From: Bacteroidetes bacterium MedPE-SWsnd-G2
GTDB lineage: Bacteria > Bacteroidota > Bacteroidia > Flavobacteriales > Flavobacteriaceae
NCBI GenBank assembly: GCA_001874335.1
Contig: MPDE01000002.1
Location: 62,001-126,000 of the forward strand
Direction of reading: 5' to 3'
DNA: 64,000 nucleotides
The position numbers and the translations under genes are program-made. Positions within the stretch are counted from its first letter, which is position 1. Each line of letters starts with the position of its first letter. Shown in pieces: positions 37,286 to 46,104 of this stretch. The notes under the pieces were generated by a model. That model did no database searches. It was not told the DNA's origin and saw only the letters and a list, made by a program, of their open reading frames with translations.

Positions 37286-38206
37286 ATGACCATTAAACCA
37301 ACTACACTCAATTTTATATACACCATAGGTATATTACTTGGTTTTATGCCATTCAGCTCCCCTACTTTAGCCTTAGCCGCTGGTATCATTTTATCCCTTA
37401 TAGGTTTTAAACATCCTACAATTACAACATTCACATCGCATACGTTACAAGCTTCTATTGTTTTAATGGGCTTCGGTATGAATTTAACTCAAGTTATAGA
37501 AACCTCTAAGTCGGGATTTGGGATTACTGCTATTTCGGTTATTGCGGTTATGCTTTTAGGTTTAGGGCTTACAAAACTATTGAAGGTCGATTCTAAAATA
37601 GGAACCTTAATTTCGGCAGGAACTGCAATTTGTGGTGGTAGCGCAATTGCTGCAATTGCTCCCATTACCCAAGCTAAAAACTTTCAAATTTCATTTTCTT
37701 TAGTTGTTGTATTTGTATTAAATGCGTTAGCTCTTGTGTTATTTCCCGCTATTGGGCATTATTTTAACCTCTCACAAGAGGCTTTTGGTAACTGGGCTGC
37801 CATTGCCATTCATGATACGAGTTCGGTGGTTGGTGCAGCTGCAATTTATGGCCCAGAAGCATTAGAAATTGCTACAACCGTTAAGCTCATTAGGGCACTT
37901 TGGATCATCCCACTTTCCTTAGTTGTTGCTTTCTTTTACAAAGGGGGAACCTCCAACAAAATTAAAATCCCTTGGTTTATTTTCATGTTTGTTGGCAGTA
38001 TTTTAATTGCCTATTATCTGCCACAGTTTTCAGATACGTATTTCGGATTAAATTGGTTAGGTCATAAGGGAATGATTGTAGCCTTGTTTTTAATAGGATC
38101 AGGAATTTCAATTAAAGATGCCAAGCAAGCAGGGGTTAAAAGTTTTATGTTGGGCATTTTACTTTGGATTTTTATTAGCATTGGTTCATTTTTAGTTTTA
38201 ACTTGA
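37286..38206 (+). CDS. YeiH-family putative sulfate/sulfite exporter
   Basis: This 306-residue integral membrane protein fits the YeiH/UPF0324 family, with GTAICGGSAIAAIAPI, HDTSSVVGAAAIYG and KLIRALWIIPL as family blocks and ten or so hydrophobic segments. Members are proposed to export sulfite, sulfate or related compounds; the substrate is not settled. I chose ATG at 37286; a TTG at 37268 would add six residues. It is followed by an MFS gene and then by two rhodanese-type genes, which points to sulfur detoxification or redox work. Confidence 0.85.
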   Translation: MTIKPTTLNFIYTIGILLGFMPFSSPTLALAAGIILSLIGFKHPTITTFTSHTLQASIVLMGFGMNLTQVIETSKSGFGITAISVIAVMLLGLGLTKLLKVDSKIGTLISAGTAICGGSAIAAIAPITQAKNFQISFSLVVVFVLNALALVLFPAIGHYFNLSQEAFGNWAAIAIHDTSSVVGAAAIYGPEALEIATTVKLIRALWIIPLSLVVAFFYKGGTSNKIKIPWFIFMFVGSILIAYYLPQFSDTYFGLNWLGHKGMIVALFLIGSGISIKDAKQAGVKSFMLGILLWIFISIGSFLVLT

Positions 38207-38255
38207 GGTTTAAATTCTTACATCAAACTCAGAAATTGACCTATTAACCAACATT

Positions 38256-39518
38256 ATGAAGGCAAGCACAACGGCATCTGCTCCTATTTACAGAATACTA
38301 CTCTTAATTTTAGCTGGAGAATCTATATTTATTCTTCCCTTTGTATTAGCCCGAATTTTTAGACCGACATTCTTAGACGTATTCAATTTAGACAATACCC
38401 AATTGGGCGTTTGTTTCTCCGTTTGCGGTACGGTTTCATTATTTTCCTATTTATATGGTGGTGCGATTGCCGATAAATTTTTACCTCGAAAATTAATTGC
38501 CACAGCATTATGGTTTACGGCCTTAGGCGGATTGGTCATGGCAACATTCCCAAGTTATGGCACACTCAAAATTTTGTTTGGCTATTGGGGGTTTACCACC
38601 ATATTCTTGTTTTGGGGCGCCATGATCAAAGCCACAAGAACTTGGGGAGGCGCTAACCATCAAGGTAAGGCTTTTGGTTTTTTAGAAGGCGGCCGTGGTT
38701 TTGTAGCCGCCTCGATTGGTGCTATTGGGGTATTCATTTTTGCTAAGTTTTTACCAGTAAATATTGAAGCAGCAAGCATTGAAGACAAACAAGCCGCGTT
38801 TAGAGAGGTGATTTTATTTGTTTCAGGATTGGTAGCTGTGGTTGGTGTGCTTGTGTTTTTATTTTTAAAGTCGGATACCGAAGTTGAAGATGCCTCACAG
38901 CGTATTGAATCCCCATTAAAAAATATTAAAACCGTTCTTCAATACAGAAGTGTTTGGTTATTAATGATCATCGTGTTATGCGGTTATGTAGGCTATAAAC
39001 TCACCGATATCTTTTCGTTATATGCTTCAGAAGTGATGTCGTTTACCCAAGTTGAAGCTGCTCAAGTGGGTACATTTCAGCTTTATCTCAGACCTGTAGT
39101 TTGCATAGCTGTTGGTATTTTTGCCGATCGTACCAAAAGTTCATCATGGATAATATTAGGCTTTATCACCATGCTAATTGGCGCCTTACTATTTGCTTCT
39201 GGGGTTGTCACTTCAGGATTAAATCTGGTGTTTTTCTTATCTTTAGTCGTTACAGCAACAGGAACCTATGCGGTTAGAACCTTGTATTTTGCGGCACTCC
39301 AAGAAGGGAAAGTGCCATTGGCAATTACCGGAGCGGCAGTTGGTGCGATTTCGGTGGTGGGATATACCCCAGATATTTTTATTGGTCCTATTATGGGGTA
39401 CTTTTTAGATGGCTATCCCGGAATTCTAGGCCATCAAATTGTATTTGCGATGTTGGCTGTATTTTCTGTTATAGGATTAATAACCGCTATCGGCTTCAGA
39501 AGGTTTAATAAATCATAA
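38256..39518 (+). CDS. MFS transporter
   Basis: A 420-residue inner-membrane permease with about 12 helices. The GGAIADKFLPRKL segment after helix 2 is the MFS A-type loop motif, and NHQGKAFGFLEGGRGFVAASIG lies in helices 4-5. The substrate is not recognisable. The gene begins 49 nt after the YeiH-family gene and both are read in the same direction, so they may be co-expressed. No terminator is seen between them. Confidence 0.8.
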   Translation: MKASTTASAPIYRILLLILAGESIFILPFVLARIFRPTFLDVFNLDNTQLGVCFSVCGTVSLFSYLYGGAIADKFLPRKLIATALWFTALGGLVMATFPSYGTLKILFGYWGFTTIFLFWGAMIKATRTWGGANHQGKAFGFLEGGRGFVAASIGAIGVFIFAKFLPVNIEAASIEDKQAAFREVILFVSGLVAVVGVLVFLFLKSDTEVEDASQRIESPLKNIKTVLQYRSVWLLMIIVLCGYVGYKLTDIFSLYASEVMSFTQVEAAQVGTFQLYLRPVVCIAVGIFADRTKSSSWIILGFITMLIGALLFASGVVTSGLNLVFFLSLVVTATGTYAVRTLYFAALQEGKVPLAITGAAVGAISVVGYTPDIFIGPIMGYFLDGYPGILGHQIVFAMLAVFSVIGLITAIGFRRFNKS

Positions 39519-39613
39519 GTGCCATTAATTGATTCCTATTTCTATTGCTATTGTACATAGCTGAAATAGTTAAAGTTGTAACAATAGTTACTGAGCTCCA
39601 AAAATGTTTGCCT

Positions 39614-39621
39614 TACTTTTG
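39614..39621 (+). promoter_or_regulatory. Candidate -7 element before the rhodanese gene
   Basis: TACTTTTG fits TAnnTTTG, 32 nt upstream of the ATG at 39654. The expected -33 TTG is not present, so this is weak. Confidence 0.35.
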
Positions 39622-39653
39622 CAGTAGAATTACAAACATATAACAAGCACAAA

Positions 39654-39893
39654 ATGAAAGTAATAGATGTAAGAACAAGAGAGGAATTTATGGGAGGTCA
39701 TGTTGTAGACAGCATAAATATTCCGCTAAACGAGTTACCTAATCGCATTTCAGAATTACAAAATCTAAGCGCACCGATTGTACTTTGCTGTGCAAGTGGA
39801 AATAGAAGTGCTCAAGGCGTAAACTTTTTACAAAACCAAGGCATTAGTTGTGAAAACGGCGGCAGTTGGCTTGAGGTCAATGCACGTGTATAA
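39654..39893 (+). CDS. Single-domain rhodanese
   Basis: A short, 79-residue rhodanese domain that carries sulfur as a persulfide. It shows VIDVRTREEFMGGHVVDSINIPLNELP (the CDC25/rhodanese N-terminal block) and the active-site loop C46-A-S-G-N-R51. No signal peptide, so cytosolic. The gene for a CoA-disulfide-reductase-like flavoprotein starts 30 nt later and carries a second rhodanese domain, so the pair probably works together in persulfide or thiol redox metabolism. Confidence 0.88.
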   Translation: MKVIDVRTREEFMGGHVVDSINIPLNELPNRISELQNLSAPIVLCCASGNRSAQGVNFLQNQGISCENGGSWLEVNARV

Positions 39894-39923
39894 CGAATTA
39901 AAAATCATTAAAGGGATAGTTTT

Positions 39924-41552
39924 ATGAAAGCTAAAAGAATTATAGTAATTGGGGGCTTATCTGCCGGACCATCGGCAGCAGCAAAAGCAAGACGAACTGA
40001 CGAAAACGCAGAGATTTTACTGTTTGAAAAAACAAGTCATATTAGTTATGCAACATGTGGTATTCCTTATGCTATTTCAGGAGAAATAAAAGATAAAGAG
40101 CAGTTGTTAGTGGTTAAACCCGATTTACTTCGCGATCGCTTTAAAATCGACTTGCATTTAAACGAGCCTGTTCAAGCAATTGATACTACAGCCAAAACGG
40201 TCACTACACCATTAGGTAGCTATAGTTATGACAAACTTATTTATGCCACTGGTGGTACGGCCTTCACCCCTCCTATTCCTGGATTGAACACCTATAAAAA
40301 TTGGGCTCATGCCAAAACCTTAACCGATTTCGAAAAAATTATAGATTCTGAAGCCTTTAAAACTGCCGAACATATTACAGTAGTTGGGGCTGGATTAATT
40401 GGCTTGGAAACGGTTGAAAACATTAGAAAAATTGGTAAGAAAGTTACAGTTGTTGAATTGGCCGATCAAATTTTAACCCCATGGGATAAAAAGTTTAGTG
40501 ATTTTGGAAAACACATTTTAGAAGATGAAGGGGTCGATTTAAGATTGGAAACTCAAATCAATGCTATAACCGAAGACGGACAATTAGAATTGAGTGATGG
40601 TTCAACACTTTCTACTTCGTTTTTAATCATGTCTATTGGTGTACGCCCAAACACAAAATTATTGCAAGATGAAGGCATTGCTACTGTAAAAAACGGAGCT
40701 ATTGTTGTGAACGACAAAATGGAAACTTCAATTGCAGATGTGTATGCAGCAGGAGATTGTGCTGCAATGCCACATGGTATTACAAACGAATCGGCTTGGT
40801 TTCCTATGGGAACCCATTCTAATAAAGCAGGCCGTGCTGCTGGCGCAAATGCCGCTGGTGGTGACTTCACCTTTTCTGGTGGTTATGGCACTGCCATCAT
40901 GAAATTATTTAATTACACCATTGCCAGAACCGGAATGGGAATTAAAGAATTGACAGCCAAAGGCATTGACTTTAAAAGCAGTTTGACCATTACAGGCTCA
41001 CATCCTGGCTTTATGAAAACCGGTAAAGATATTTTTATTGAGTTGTATTACGACGCAAAAACCGCAGTGGTTTTAGGTGCTGAACTTATTGGAGAAAAAG
41101 GGGTTGATAAACGTGCCGATGTCTTGGCAACCGCTATTTATGCCAAATTAACAATCCATGATTTATCCAATTTAGATTTGGCCTATGCGCCGCCGTTCTC
41201 ACCAGCAAAAGATCCTGTAGTAGTTGCTGGATTTGTAGCACAAAACTTTGCCAATGGTACGTTAGGCAACGTGAGACCAAATCAAATTAGTGAAAACAGT
41301 GATGCGATTTTTATTGATTTAAGAAATGCTAACGAAATTGAAAACACCCAATTAATTACAGCTGAAACAAAGCATATTCCTTTAGGTGAATTGAGACAGC
41401 GTTTAGACGAGTTAGACCCCACTAAAAATTATGTGGTGTACTGCGCCAAAGGCTTGAGAGGCTATTTGGGGGCTTTAATTTTAAAACATAACGGATTTCA
41501 TTCGGTTAAAAATTTAGATGGTGGCTTCACCGCTTGGCATCATATGAACTAA
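39924..41552 (+). CDS. CoA-disulfide reductase-like flavoprotein with rhodanese domain
   Basis: A 542-residue fusion. The N-terminal part (about 1-445) is a pyridine nucleotide-disulfide oxidoreductase of the CoA-disulfide reductase/NADH oxidase group, with GGLSAGPSAAAKAR for FAD, the single redox cysteine Cys45 in YATCGIPYA, VVGAGLIGLETVENI for NAD(P)H and YAAGDCAAMPH. A C-terminal rhodanese domain (about 455-542) carries Cys507 in VVYCAKGLRGY. Such fusions reduce CoA or glutathione persulfides. Coupling to the small rhodanese gene supports persulfide metabolism. It ends at a strong terminator. Confidence 0.92.
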   Translation: MKAKRIIVIGGLSAGPSAAAKARRTDENAEILLFEKTSHISYATCGIPYAISGEIKDKEQLLVVKPDLLRDRFKIDLHLNEPVQAIDTTAKTVTTPLGSYSYDKLIYATGGTAFTPPIPGLNTYKNWAHAKTLTDFEKIIDSEAFKTAEHITVVGAGLIGLETVENIRKIGKKVTVVELADQILTPWDKKFSDFGKHILEDEGVDLRLETQINAITEDGQLELSDGSTLSTSFLIMSIGVRPNTKLLQDEGIATVKNGAIVVNDKMETSIADVYAAGDCAAMPHGITNESAWFPMGTHSNKAGRAAGANAAGGDFTFSGGYGTAIMKLFNYTIARTGMGIKELTAKGIDFKSSLTITGSHPGFMKTGKDIFIELYYDAKTAVVLGAELIGEKGVDKRADVLATAIYAKLTIHDLSNLDLAYAPPFSPAKDPVVVAGFVAQNFANGTLGNVRPNQISENSDAIFIDLRNANEIENTQLITAETKHIPLGELRQRLDELDPTKNYVVYCAKGLRGYLGALILKHNGFHSVKNLDGGFTAWHHMN

Positions 41553-41574
41553 GCCCAAGTGCTCAAAAATTTAG

Positions 41575-41606
41575 AAACGTCCTTTTTTATAAGGGCGTTT
41601 TTTTTA
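41575..41606 (+). terminator. Rho-independent terminator after the flavoprotein gene
   Basis: AAACGTCCTT pairs with AAGGGCGTTT (one G-T wobble) around a TTTTAT loop, followed by eight T residues. Confidence 0.85.
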
Positions 41607-41689
41607 ATCCCATTTGTAATAAAATTGAATTTCTGACTAAAAGTGAGTAATTTAAAACTCTAATCGTTTACAATTCAATTTCTTAGCTC

Positions 41690-42742
41690 ATGATATCTCA
41701 CTTTAGATTTGGTTTTCTTCTTATTTGTATGGTCTTATTAAACTGCGATGCCAATTTCAGAACCCTAAAACCTGAGGATAACATTTACCTGTTCACTACC
41801 GAAGACCAGTTATTATCTACAGCATACAGCCAATCTATTGAAGATTTTTACAACTCAGGGCAATCGGGCACTTTTTTAGGAGCGGCCAATATACCGATCT
41901 ATTACAACTACTTTTTGCAAGAAGATACCCCTTCACCAGCCATTGTCATTTCATCAGGAAGAACCGAAGCGGCCATAAAGTACAAGGAGTTAATTTTCGA
42001 CTTATTTAATCAAGGCTACACGGTATATATTCATGATCACAGAGGTCAAGGCTTATCCGGTCGACTAACCGAAGATCGTGACATGGGATTTGTAGATGAG
42101 TTTCAGTATTACATTGACGATTTGCATAGCTACTACAGTAATTTTGTGGCCAAACAGAAGCACAGTGCGGTATTCTTGTTGGCACATTCTATGGGAGGCG
42201 CGATTGGGATGCGCTATTTACAACAATACCCAGACACCTTTAAAGCGGCTTCATTTTCCTCCCCAATGTTGGGCTTTATCCCCGGAACCTGTCGTGCGGT
42301 AAACTTATTAAACTCAGACACGCCCGAATATGCCATTACACAGGGCAAATACAACGACGACAAGGTTGAATTTAAAAACAACACCCTTACCGGTTCAGAA
42401 ATAAGATACAACCGAATGCTCGCCGCTTATAAGGCGACACCAAAAGCAAGATTAGGCGGCGCCACCTATCAGTGGTTGCATAAATCCTGTTTAGAATACA
42501 CCCTAATGCGCGCTGAAATTAAGGCCTTAAAAACGCCTTTTATTCTGTTCTCTGCCGATACCGAAGAAATTGTAGACCCCAAGGCCCACGAGGCCTTTGT
42601 CACCGCCGCACAGAAAATGGAGAAAACCTGCAAGGCCTATCTTATTGAAAATGCACAACACGAACTGCTTATTGAAAAAGATGAGCAGCGCATTGAAGTT
42701 TTAAACGAAACTTTAAATTACTTCAACACCTTCAAAAACTAA
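41690..42742 (+). CDS. Alpha/beta hydrolase, lysophospholipase-like lipoprotein
   Basis: A 350-residue hydrolase of the serine aminopeptidase S33/lysophospholipase type. The N-terminal signal ends with a VLLNCD lipobox (Cys19), so it is probably membrane-attached. IHDHRGQGLSGR is the oxyanion-loop region and LAHSMGGAIGMRY holds the nucleophile serine; FSADTEEIVDP and AQHELLIEKDEQR carry the acid and histidine. It is related to enzymes that split acylglycerols or lysophospholipids; the substrate is uncertain. A broken GNAT fragment follows. Confidence 0.88.
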   Translation: MISHFRFGFLLICMVLLNCDANFRTLKPEDNIYLFTTEDQLLSTAYSQSIEDFYNSGQSGTFLGAANIPIYYNYFLQEDTPSPAIVISSGRTEAAIKYKELIFDLFNQGYTVYIHDHRGQGLSGRLTEDRDMGFVDEFQYYIDDLHSYYSNFVAKQKHSAVFLLAHSMGGAIGMRYLQQYPDTFKAASFSSPMLGFIPGTCRAVNLLNSDTPEYAITQGKYNDDKVEFKNNTLTGSEIRYNRMLAAYKATPKARLGGATYQWLHKSCLEYTLMRAEIKALKTPFILFSADTEEIVDPKAHEAFVTAAQKMEKTCKAYLIENAQHELLIEKDEQRIEVLNETLNYFNTFKN

Positions 42743-42744
42743 CA

Positions 42745-42912
42745 GTATTCACTCAAATTTCGACTCACGACAACTTGGATGCACCCATCACGCTTAGCGG
42801 TAAAGGTGTAGAATTACATCCTTTACATGCTTCGCACGAACAAGACTTGAAAACTGCAGCTTCAGATGGTAATTTATGGGAGCTTTGGTACAGCATTTGT
42901 AATGCCCACTAA
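42745..42912 (+). pseudogene. GNAT acetyltransferase N-terminal remnant
   Basis: From about 42775 the plus frame reads LDAPITLSGKGVELHPLHAS, then DLKTAASDGNLWELWYSI, and stops at TAA 42910. This is the start of a flavobacterial GNAT N-acetyltransferase, cut to about 45 residues; the acetyl-CoA-binding part is missing. It begins directly after the hydrolase stop. The loss marks the left edge of the accessory region. Confidence 0.65.
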
Positions 42913-43268
42913 TTTAATAATTGCCCTTCCCCAAACATGCGATACGCCTTTTCTTTACCTAAATATCTGGGATCACCTTCCGACTCCGACCAAAAGCCGT
43001 CTAACACGGTTTTAGACAAACAGCGATACACGACGGTACCTGTAAATAACTGTTGGTTTTCGCCTTGATAACTAAAGTTAATCACCAAAATATCATTACT
43101 AAAAAAGCCCTCTCCCACTTGAACCTGCTCGTCATGAATTAACCATTGGGCGACAATGCGTTTATCTGCATCTAATTTAAGGCTAAGGGTACCACGATAC
43201 TGCACACCACTGTCATTTTGGTTTTCGCCAACGATACTGTAATTACCAACTAAATCTTCAACCTTCAT
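42909..43268 (-). CDS. Small cytosolic protein of unknown function
   Basis: I do not recognise a family. The 119 residues (from ATG at 43268) have no signal peptide and alternate beta-strand-like segments: LVGNYSIVGENQ, GVQYRGTLSLKLD, RIVAQWLIHDEQVQVGEGFFS, ILVINFSYQ, QLFTGTVVYRCL. This looks like a small beta-barrel of the lipocalin/avidin kind, but no binding motif is seen. The 3' end overlaps the GNAT remnant by 4 nt on the opposite strand. Confidence 0.65.
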   Translation of the reverse strand: MKVEDLVGNYSIVGENQNDSGVQYRGTLSLKLDADKRIVAQWLIHDEQVQVGEGFFSNDILVINFSYQGENQQLFTGTVVYRCLSKTVLDGFWSESEGDPRYLGKEKAYRMFGEGQLLN

Positions 43269-43360
43269 GCTTTCATCCTATAATTTATGTATGCAAAAAT
43301 AACCTAAATATTAGGGGTAGCACAAAAGCTTGTTTTTAAATGACAAAACCCTGTATTACA

Positions 43361-43423
43361 CTCTAAACAAAGCCTTTACCATCCCACAACAAACTGGTAA
43401 TAAAAAATTTACCCTGTTTAGAG
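43361..43423. repeat. Spaced inverted repeat
   Basis: CTCTAAACA (43361-43369) and TGTTTAGAG (43415-43423) are perfect 9-bp inverted arms 45 nt apart, followed by GTTTTT. They lie in the 264-nt gap before the lipoprotein gene at 43533, which contains no supported ORF. The structure could be a terminator or part of a degenerate intergenic element. Confidence 0.45.
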
Positions 43424-43516
43424 GTTTTTCTTTCATTTATTTTGAATAAACACATATATTTGGGCTCGAAAAAATTGACATAGGGTGTATAAACGCACAG
43501 GTATGTTTATTTTATT

Positions 43517-43526
43517 GTTGTAGCCA
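43517..43526. repeat. Left terminal repeat of cassette-like unit 1
   Basis: GTTGTAGCCA ends 6 nt before the ATG at 43533. Its exact reverse complement TGGCTACAAC starts 4 nt after that gene's stop (44131-44140). It is the left limit of the unit. Confidence 0.6.
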
Positions 43527-43532
43527 ATTAAA

Positions 43533-44126
43533 ATGACAAGAACACAGTATTTAATAATATTGATTTTGACAATTTGTGTCACCTCTTGCGGTTTAAAATC
43601 TGATAAGAAGAATTTTGAACACGACTATATAAAATATTGGGACAAATACTCGGAACAGCAACTTATTGACACTTTGTATTCTGATACACTGAAAGTTGGA
43701 CCTGATACTGAAGGAGGCTGGACAACAAGAGATTTCTACAAGAATACTACCCAAGAATTAATTAATGACCTTCAAAAAAATAAAGCAGATGGATTGTACC
43801 CAATGACTGAGTTTAACGAAGTGAAGATTGAAAAATTACCTTTTGGATTTGCAAAGGCTTTTTCAAATGAGCAAACAAAGAAATTTCTTGAAATCATTAA
43901 CGACCCAGTATCATTTGACTGGGGAGAAACAACTTATGAGCCAGAATATCGAATTGACTTTCTGAAAGACGATAAAGTAGTTGCGTCATTAACTTTTGGA
44001 ATACAAGACATGGCAATTGTCAAAACCGAACCTGACTGGCCTGAGTTTAAGCGAATGAAATTCGGAAAAATAAAGCCTGAGCGATACAAAGACTTTGTAG
44101 ATATTATAAATGAAATTGAAAAGTAA
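43533..44126 (+). CDS. Unknown lipoprotein, cassette-like unit 1
   Basis: Family not recognised. This 197-residue lipoprotein (lipobox TSCG, Cys20) has a mature part rich in charged residues with DTLYSDTLKVGPDTEGGW, PVSFDWGETTYEPEYRIDFL and KPERYKDFVDIINEIEK. No transmembrane helix beyond the signal. It is enclosed exactly by a perfect 10-bp inverted repeat (43517-43526 and 44131-44140), which marks it as a separate unit of the array. Confidence 0.7.
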   Translation: MTRTQYLIILILTICVTSCGLKSDKKNFEHDYIKYWDKYSEQQLIDTLYSDTLKVGPDTEGGWTTRDFYKNTTQELINDLQKNKADGLYPMTEFNEVKIEKLPFGFAKAFSNEQTKKFLEIINDPVSFDWGETTYEPEYRIDFLKDDKVVASLTFGIQDMAIVKTEPDWPEFKRMKFGKIKPERYKDFVDIINEIEK

Positions 44127-44130
44127 AAAC

Positions 44131-44330
44131 TGGCTACAACACGGTATATAGCAAATAGGGCTTTCAGTGGTTTACGAAAGTTCAGTGCTATTTACAAACA
44201 CCGCCAAATCGTTGATTTGGCTTTTAAAATGAATAAGATAAAAACAAAATACAACGTTTTGGCTCAGTGCAAACCCGAAAGTTTATCGCTTTCTACTGCC
44301 CTACTTGCCATATACTAACCGTTGCCACAC
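44131..44330. repeat. Cassette-spacer element R1 (attC-like imperfect palindrome)
   Basis: A 200-nt element beginning TGGCTACAAC and ending GTTGCCACAC. The outer 50-60 nt on each side are imperfect inverted repeats (CAAATAGGGC against GCCCTACTTG; GTATATAGC against GCCATATAC). In the middle lies a perfect 8-bp stem GCCAAATC/GATTTGGC (44203-44210, 44214-44221). A 23-nt block (44187-44209) recurs with one mismatch in R4 (48965-48987). No ORF is supported inside. Confidence 0.7.
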
Positions 44331-44380
44331 ATTTGAGAAAACGTAAAAACTAAAAACATAACGATTGAAAAATAAAAAAT

Positions 44381-44929
44381 ATGATTAAGAAATTACACCT
44401 GATTTTACTACTGATTTAGCCAATTACAATGTTCGGACAATTATCGGAATCACTTGCAGAAATGAAAGCGGATAAAAATGCTGAATATGAAAAATATGAA
44501 CCTTTATTATTTAAAGCAACTGAATATATATTTGACAATCCTGTAAACCTAAAATCAAAGGAATTTATTTCTGCAACACAAATTGTCGGATTTTGGATGA
44601 ATAAAGATACTGGAATGGGAATCCCAACGTTTGGGAATTTTTTCACTTCTCTAACCAATAAAAACAAACAACAATTCCTGTACACAGTTGCGATGATTAA
44701 TTATGGTTTAGACCAAAAAATTAATCACGACCGAATTTTGACTTGTAAAAAAATTGACGGACAAAAATTCAACGAGCAAGAAGATGTTATAGAAGTTCAA
44801 CTTGGCGGAGCGAAAGTTTTGTTAGAATATCTCGGAAATAAAAAGAATAACGTTCCAATAAACTCAAAGACAAAAAAGTATGTAACAGCATACAAAAAAG
44901 GAAAGTTGGACGAAATATTTTTTGACTAA
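44381..44929 (+). pseudogene. Exported protein gene with TAG in its signal peptide, unit 2
   Basis: From ATG 44381 the frame reads MIKKLHLILLLI, then TAG at 44417-44419, then PITMFGQLSESLAEM and an open frame to 44929. The pre-stop part is a perfect hydrophobic signal core, so one base change has cut the signal from the mature domain. Translation could still start at ATG 44429 (166 residues) and give a cytosolic form. The mature part (GFWMNKDTGMGIPTFGNF, LGGAKVLLEYL, YKKGKLDEIFF) matches an uncharacterised exported flavobacterial protein type. The gene lies between R1 and R2, enclosed by GTTGCCACAC and GTGTGGCAAC. Confidence 0.7.
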
Positions 44930-44943
44930 TAATTCGAAAAAAC

Positions 44944-45076
44944 GTGTGGCAACAACGTGGATAATTAATGAATAGTTCGAGCTTACTTAAGAAAATCCAC
45001 GCGGATTTTCAGTTTGGTGAGTACTTGCAAAGATGAGTGCTAACTCACTTAACTACTCATATCCGAGACCGTTAGC
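44944..45076. repeat. Cassette-spacer element R2 (attC-like imperfect palindrome)
   Basis: A 133-nt element beginning GTGTGGCAAC and ending in CCGAGACCGTTAGC. The flanks are imperfect inverted repeats, and an internal perfect 8-bp stem GAAAATCC/GGATTTTC (44991-44998, 45003-45010) lies in the middle. The end CCGAGAC(C)GTTA is shared with the end of R4. It lies directly upstream of the Hachiman unit. Confidence 0.65.
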
Positions 45077-45111
45077 TTTAATGAAAAAATAAAAAAAAAT
45101 AAAATATAAAA

Positions 45112-45183
45112 ATGCGGCTCTGTGTTAATCCGAAAAACTAGTGTCTTTTTGCCGCTACGTTCTATACACTAACCGCAAGCGTT
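45112..45183. repeat. Partial spacer element before hamA
   Basis: The sequence starts ATGCGGCTCTG and ends CTATACACTAACCGCAAGCGTT. Its end resembles the right end of R1 (CATATACTAACCG). The left half lacks its partner, so this looks like a decayed or recombined element. It ends 22 nt before the hamA ATG. Confidence 0.4.
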
Positions 45184-45204
45184 CATAGATCACCAGACAT
45201 TTAT

Positions 45205-46104
45205 ATGAGAAATGAATTATTAGAATTAATTAAAAACACTATACTCTATCGATATGATTTACCACATGTTGAAAAGGATATTTCTAATTCAGTTTTTTCT
45301 ACTGAAAATGATAAATGCTACGAAACATCAGATATTGAATCTCTTTCTGAAATCATCTACAATTCAATTATAGAATACTCTTTTAACAACCTAGATTTTG
45401 AAGAGAAAGAGTACGAAAAATTACACACAATAGCTCTAAAGACTAAATTAAAGTATTCTGAAATCGCCACGGAAAGAACTAAAATAAGTCATGGGTTTCA
45501 TGGCGAAACCATTCTTTTTTGCATTCTATATGCTATACTAAATTCTATACCTGCTATTTCAAGAGGGTATTTTTACAATCCTTTAGAATCTTCAGAAACA
45601 AAAGGCTATGACTCATATCATCTAGTTGAAAAAGAAGGTGTGACTGAGTTGTGGTTTGGTGAGGTGAAATTTAGAACTACTCATAGTTCTGGAATCAAAA
45701 GTGCTCTTGACAGCATTGAAAAGGCCATTTCTGATGACTATTTAGCCAACAACTTTTTGGCGATGACAAATTTTAAAAACAACTTTAATATAGAGGGTAC
45801 AAAAATAGAAGAGATTATAAAAAATTGGGAAGAAAATCCAGTTATTGATATTATTGAAGAGATAAAGAAACATAATTTAAAACTAATTTATCCAATTGTA
45901 ATCCTTTATAATAAAAGCACTGACGGATATGACAAAAGCATAGAGAATGCAATTAACTATATAGAAAATAGATATTCATCTTCAACTTTCAATATTTCAA
46001 TACCGTACTCAATCTACTTTATTTGGATACCAGTTGAAGACGTTCGTCAAATCAAATTAAATGTAATTGAATGGATAGAATCGAAGAGACCTCTAATGTC
46101 TTAA
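45205..46104 (+). CDS. hamA: Hachiman anti-phage protein HamA (DUF1837 nuclease)
   Basis: This 299-residue protein has the DUF1837 domain that defines HamA, the effector of Hachiman. The nuclease-like motif is complete: Glu101 in FHGETILF, Asp136 in KGYDSYHL, and Glu153-x-Lys155 in FGEVKFRTT. This is a PD-(D/E)xK arrangement. In characterised systems HamA forms a complex with the helicase HamB and degrades DNA when HamB detects damaged or foreign DNA. The gene overlaps hamB by 34 nt, so the two are translated together. It is one unit of the cassette-like array. Confidence 0.92.
   Translation: MRNELLELIKNTILYRYDLPHVEKDISNSVFSTENDKCYETSDIESLSEIIYNSIIEYSFNNLDFEEKEYEKLHTIALKTKLKYSEIATERTKISHGFHGETILFCILYAILNSIPAISRGYFYNPLESSETKGYDSYHLVEKEGVTELWFGEVKFRTTHSSGIKSALDSIEKAISDDYLANNFLAMTNFKNNFNIEGTKIEEIIKNWEENPVIDIIEEIKKHNLKLIYPIVILYNKSTDGYDKSIENAINYIENRYSSSTFNISIPYSIYFIWIPVEDVRQIKLNVIEWIESKRPLMS

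Noticed and set aside
44131-44330. R1 as a riboswitch or structured ncRNA
   Set aside because: The strong palindrome could be an RNA, but no known riboswitch motif is seen and the related elements sit downstream as well as upstream of genes, which fits a DNA-level repeat better.
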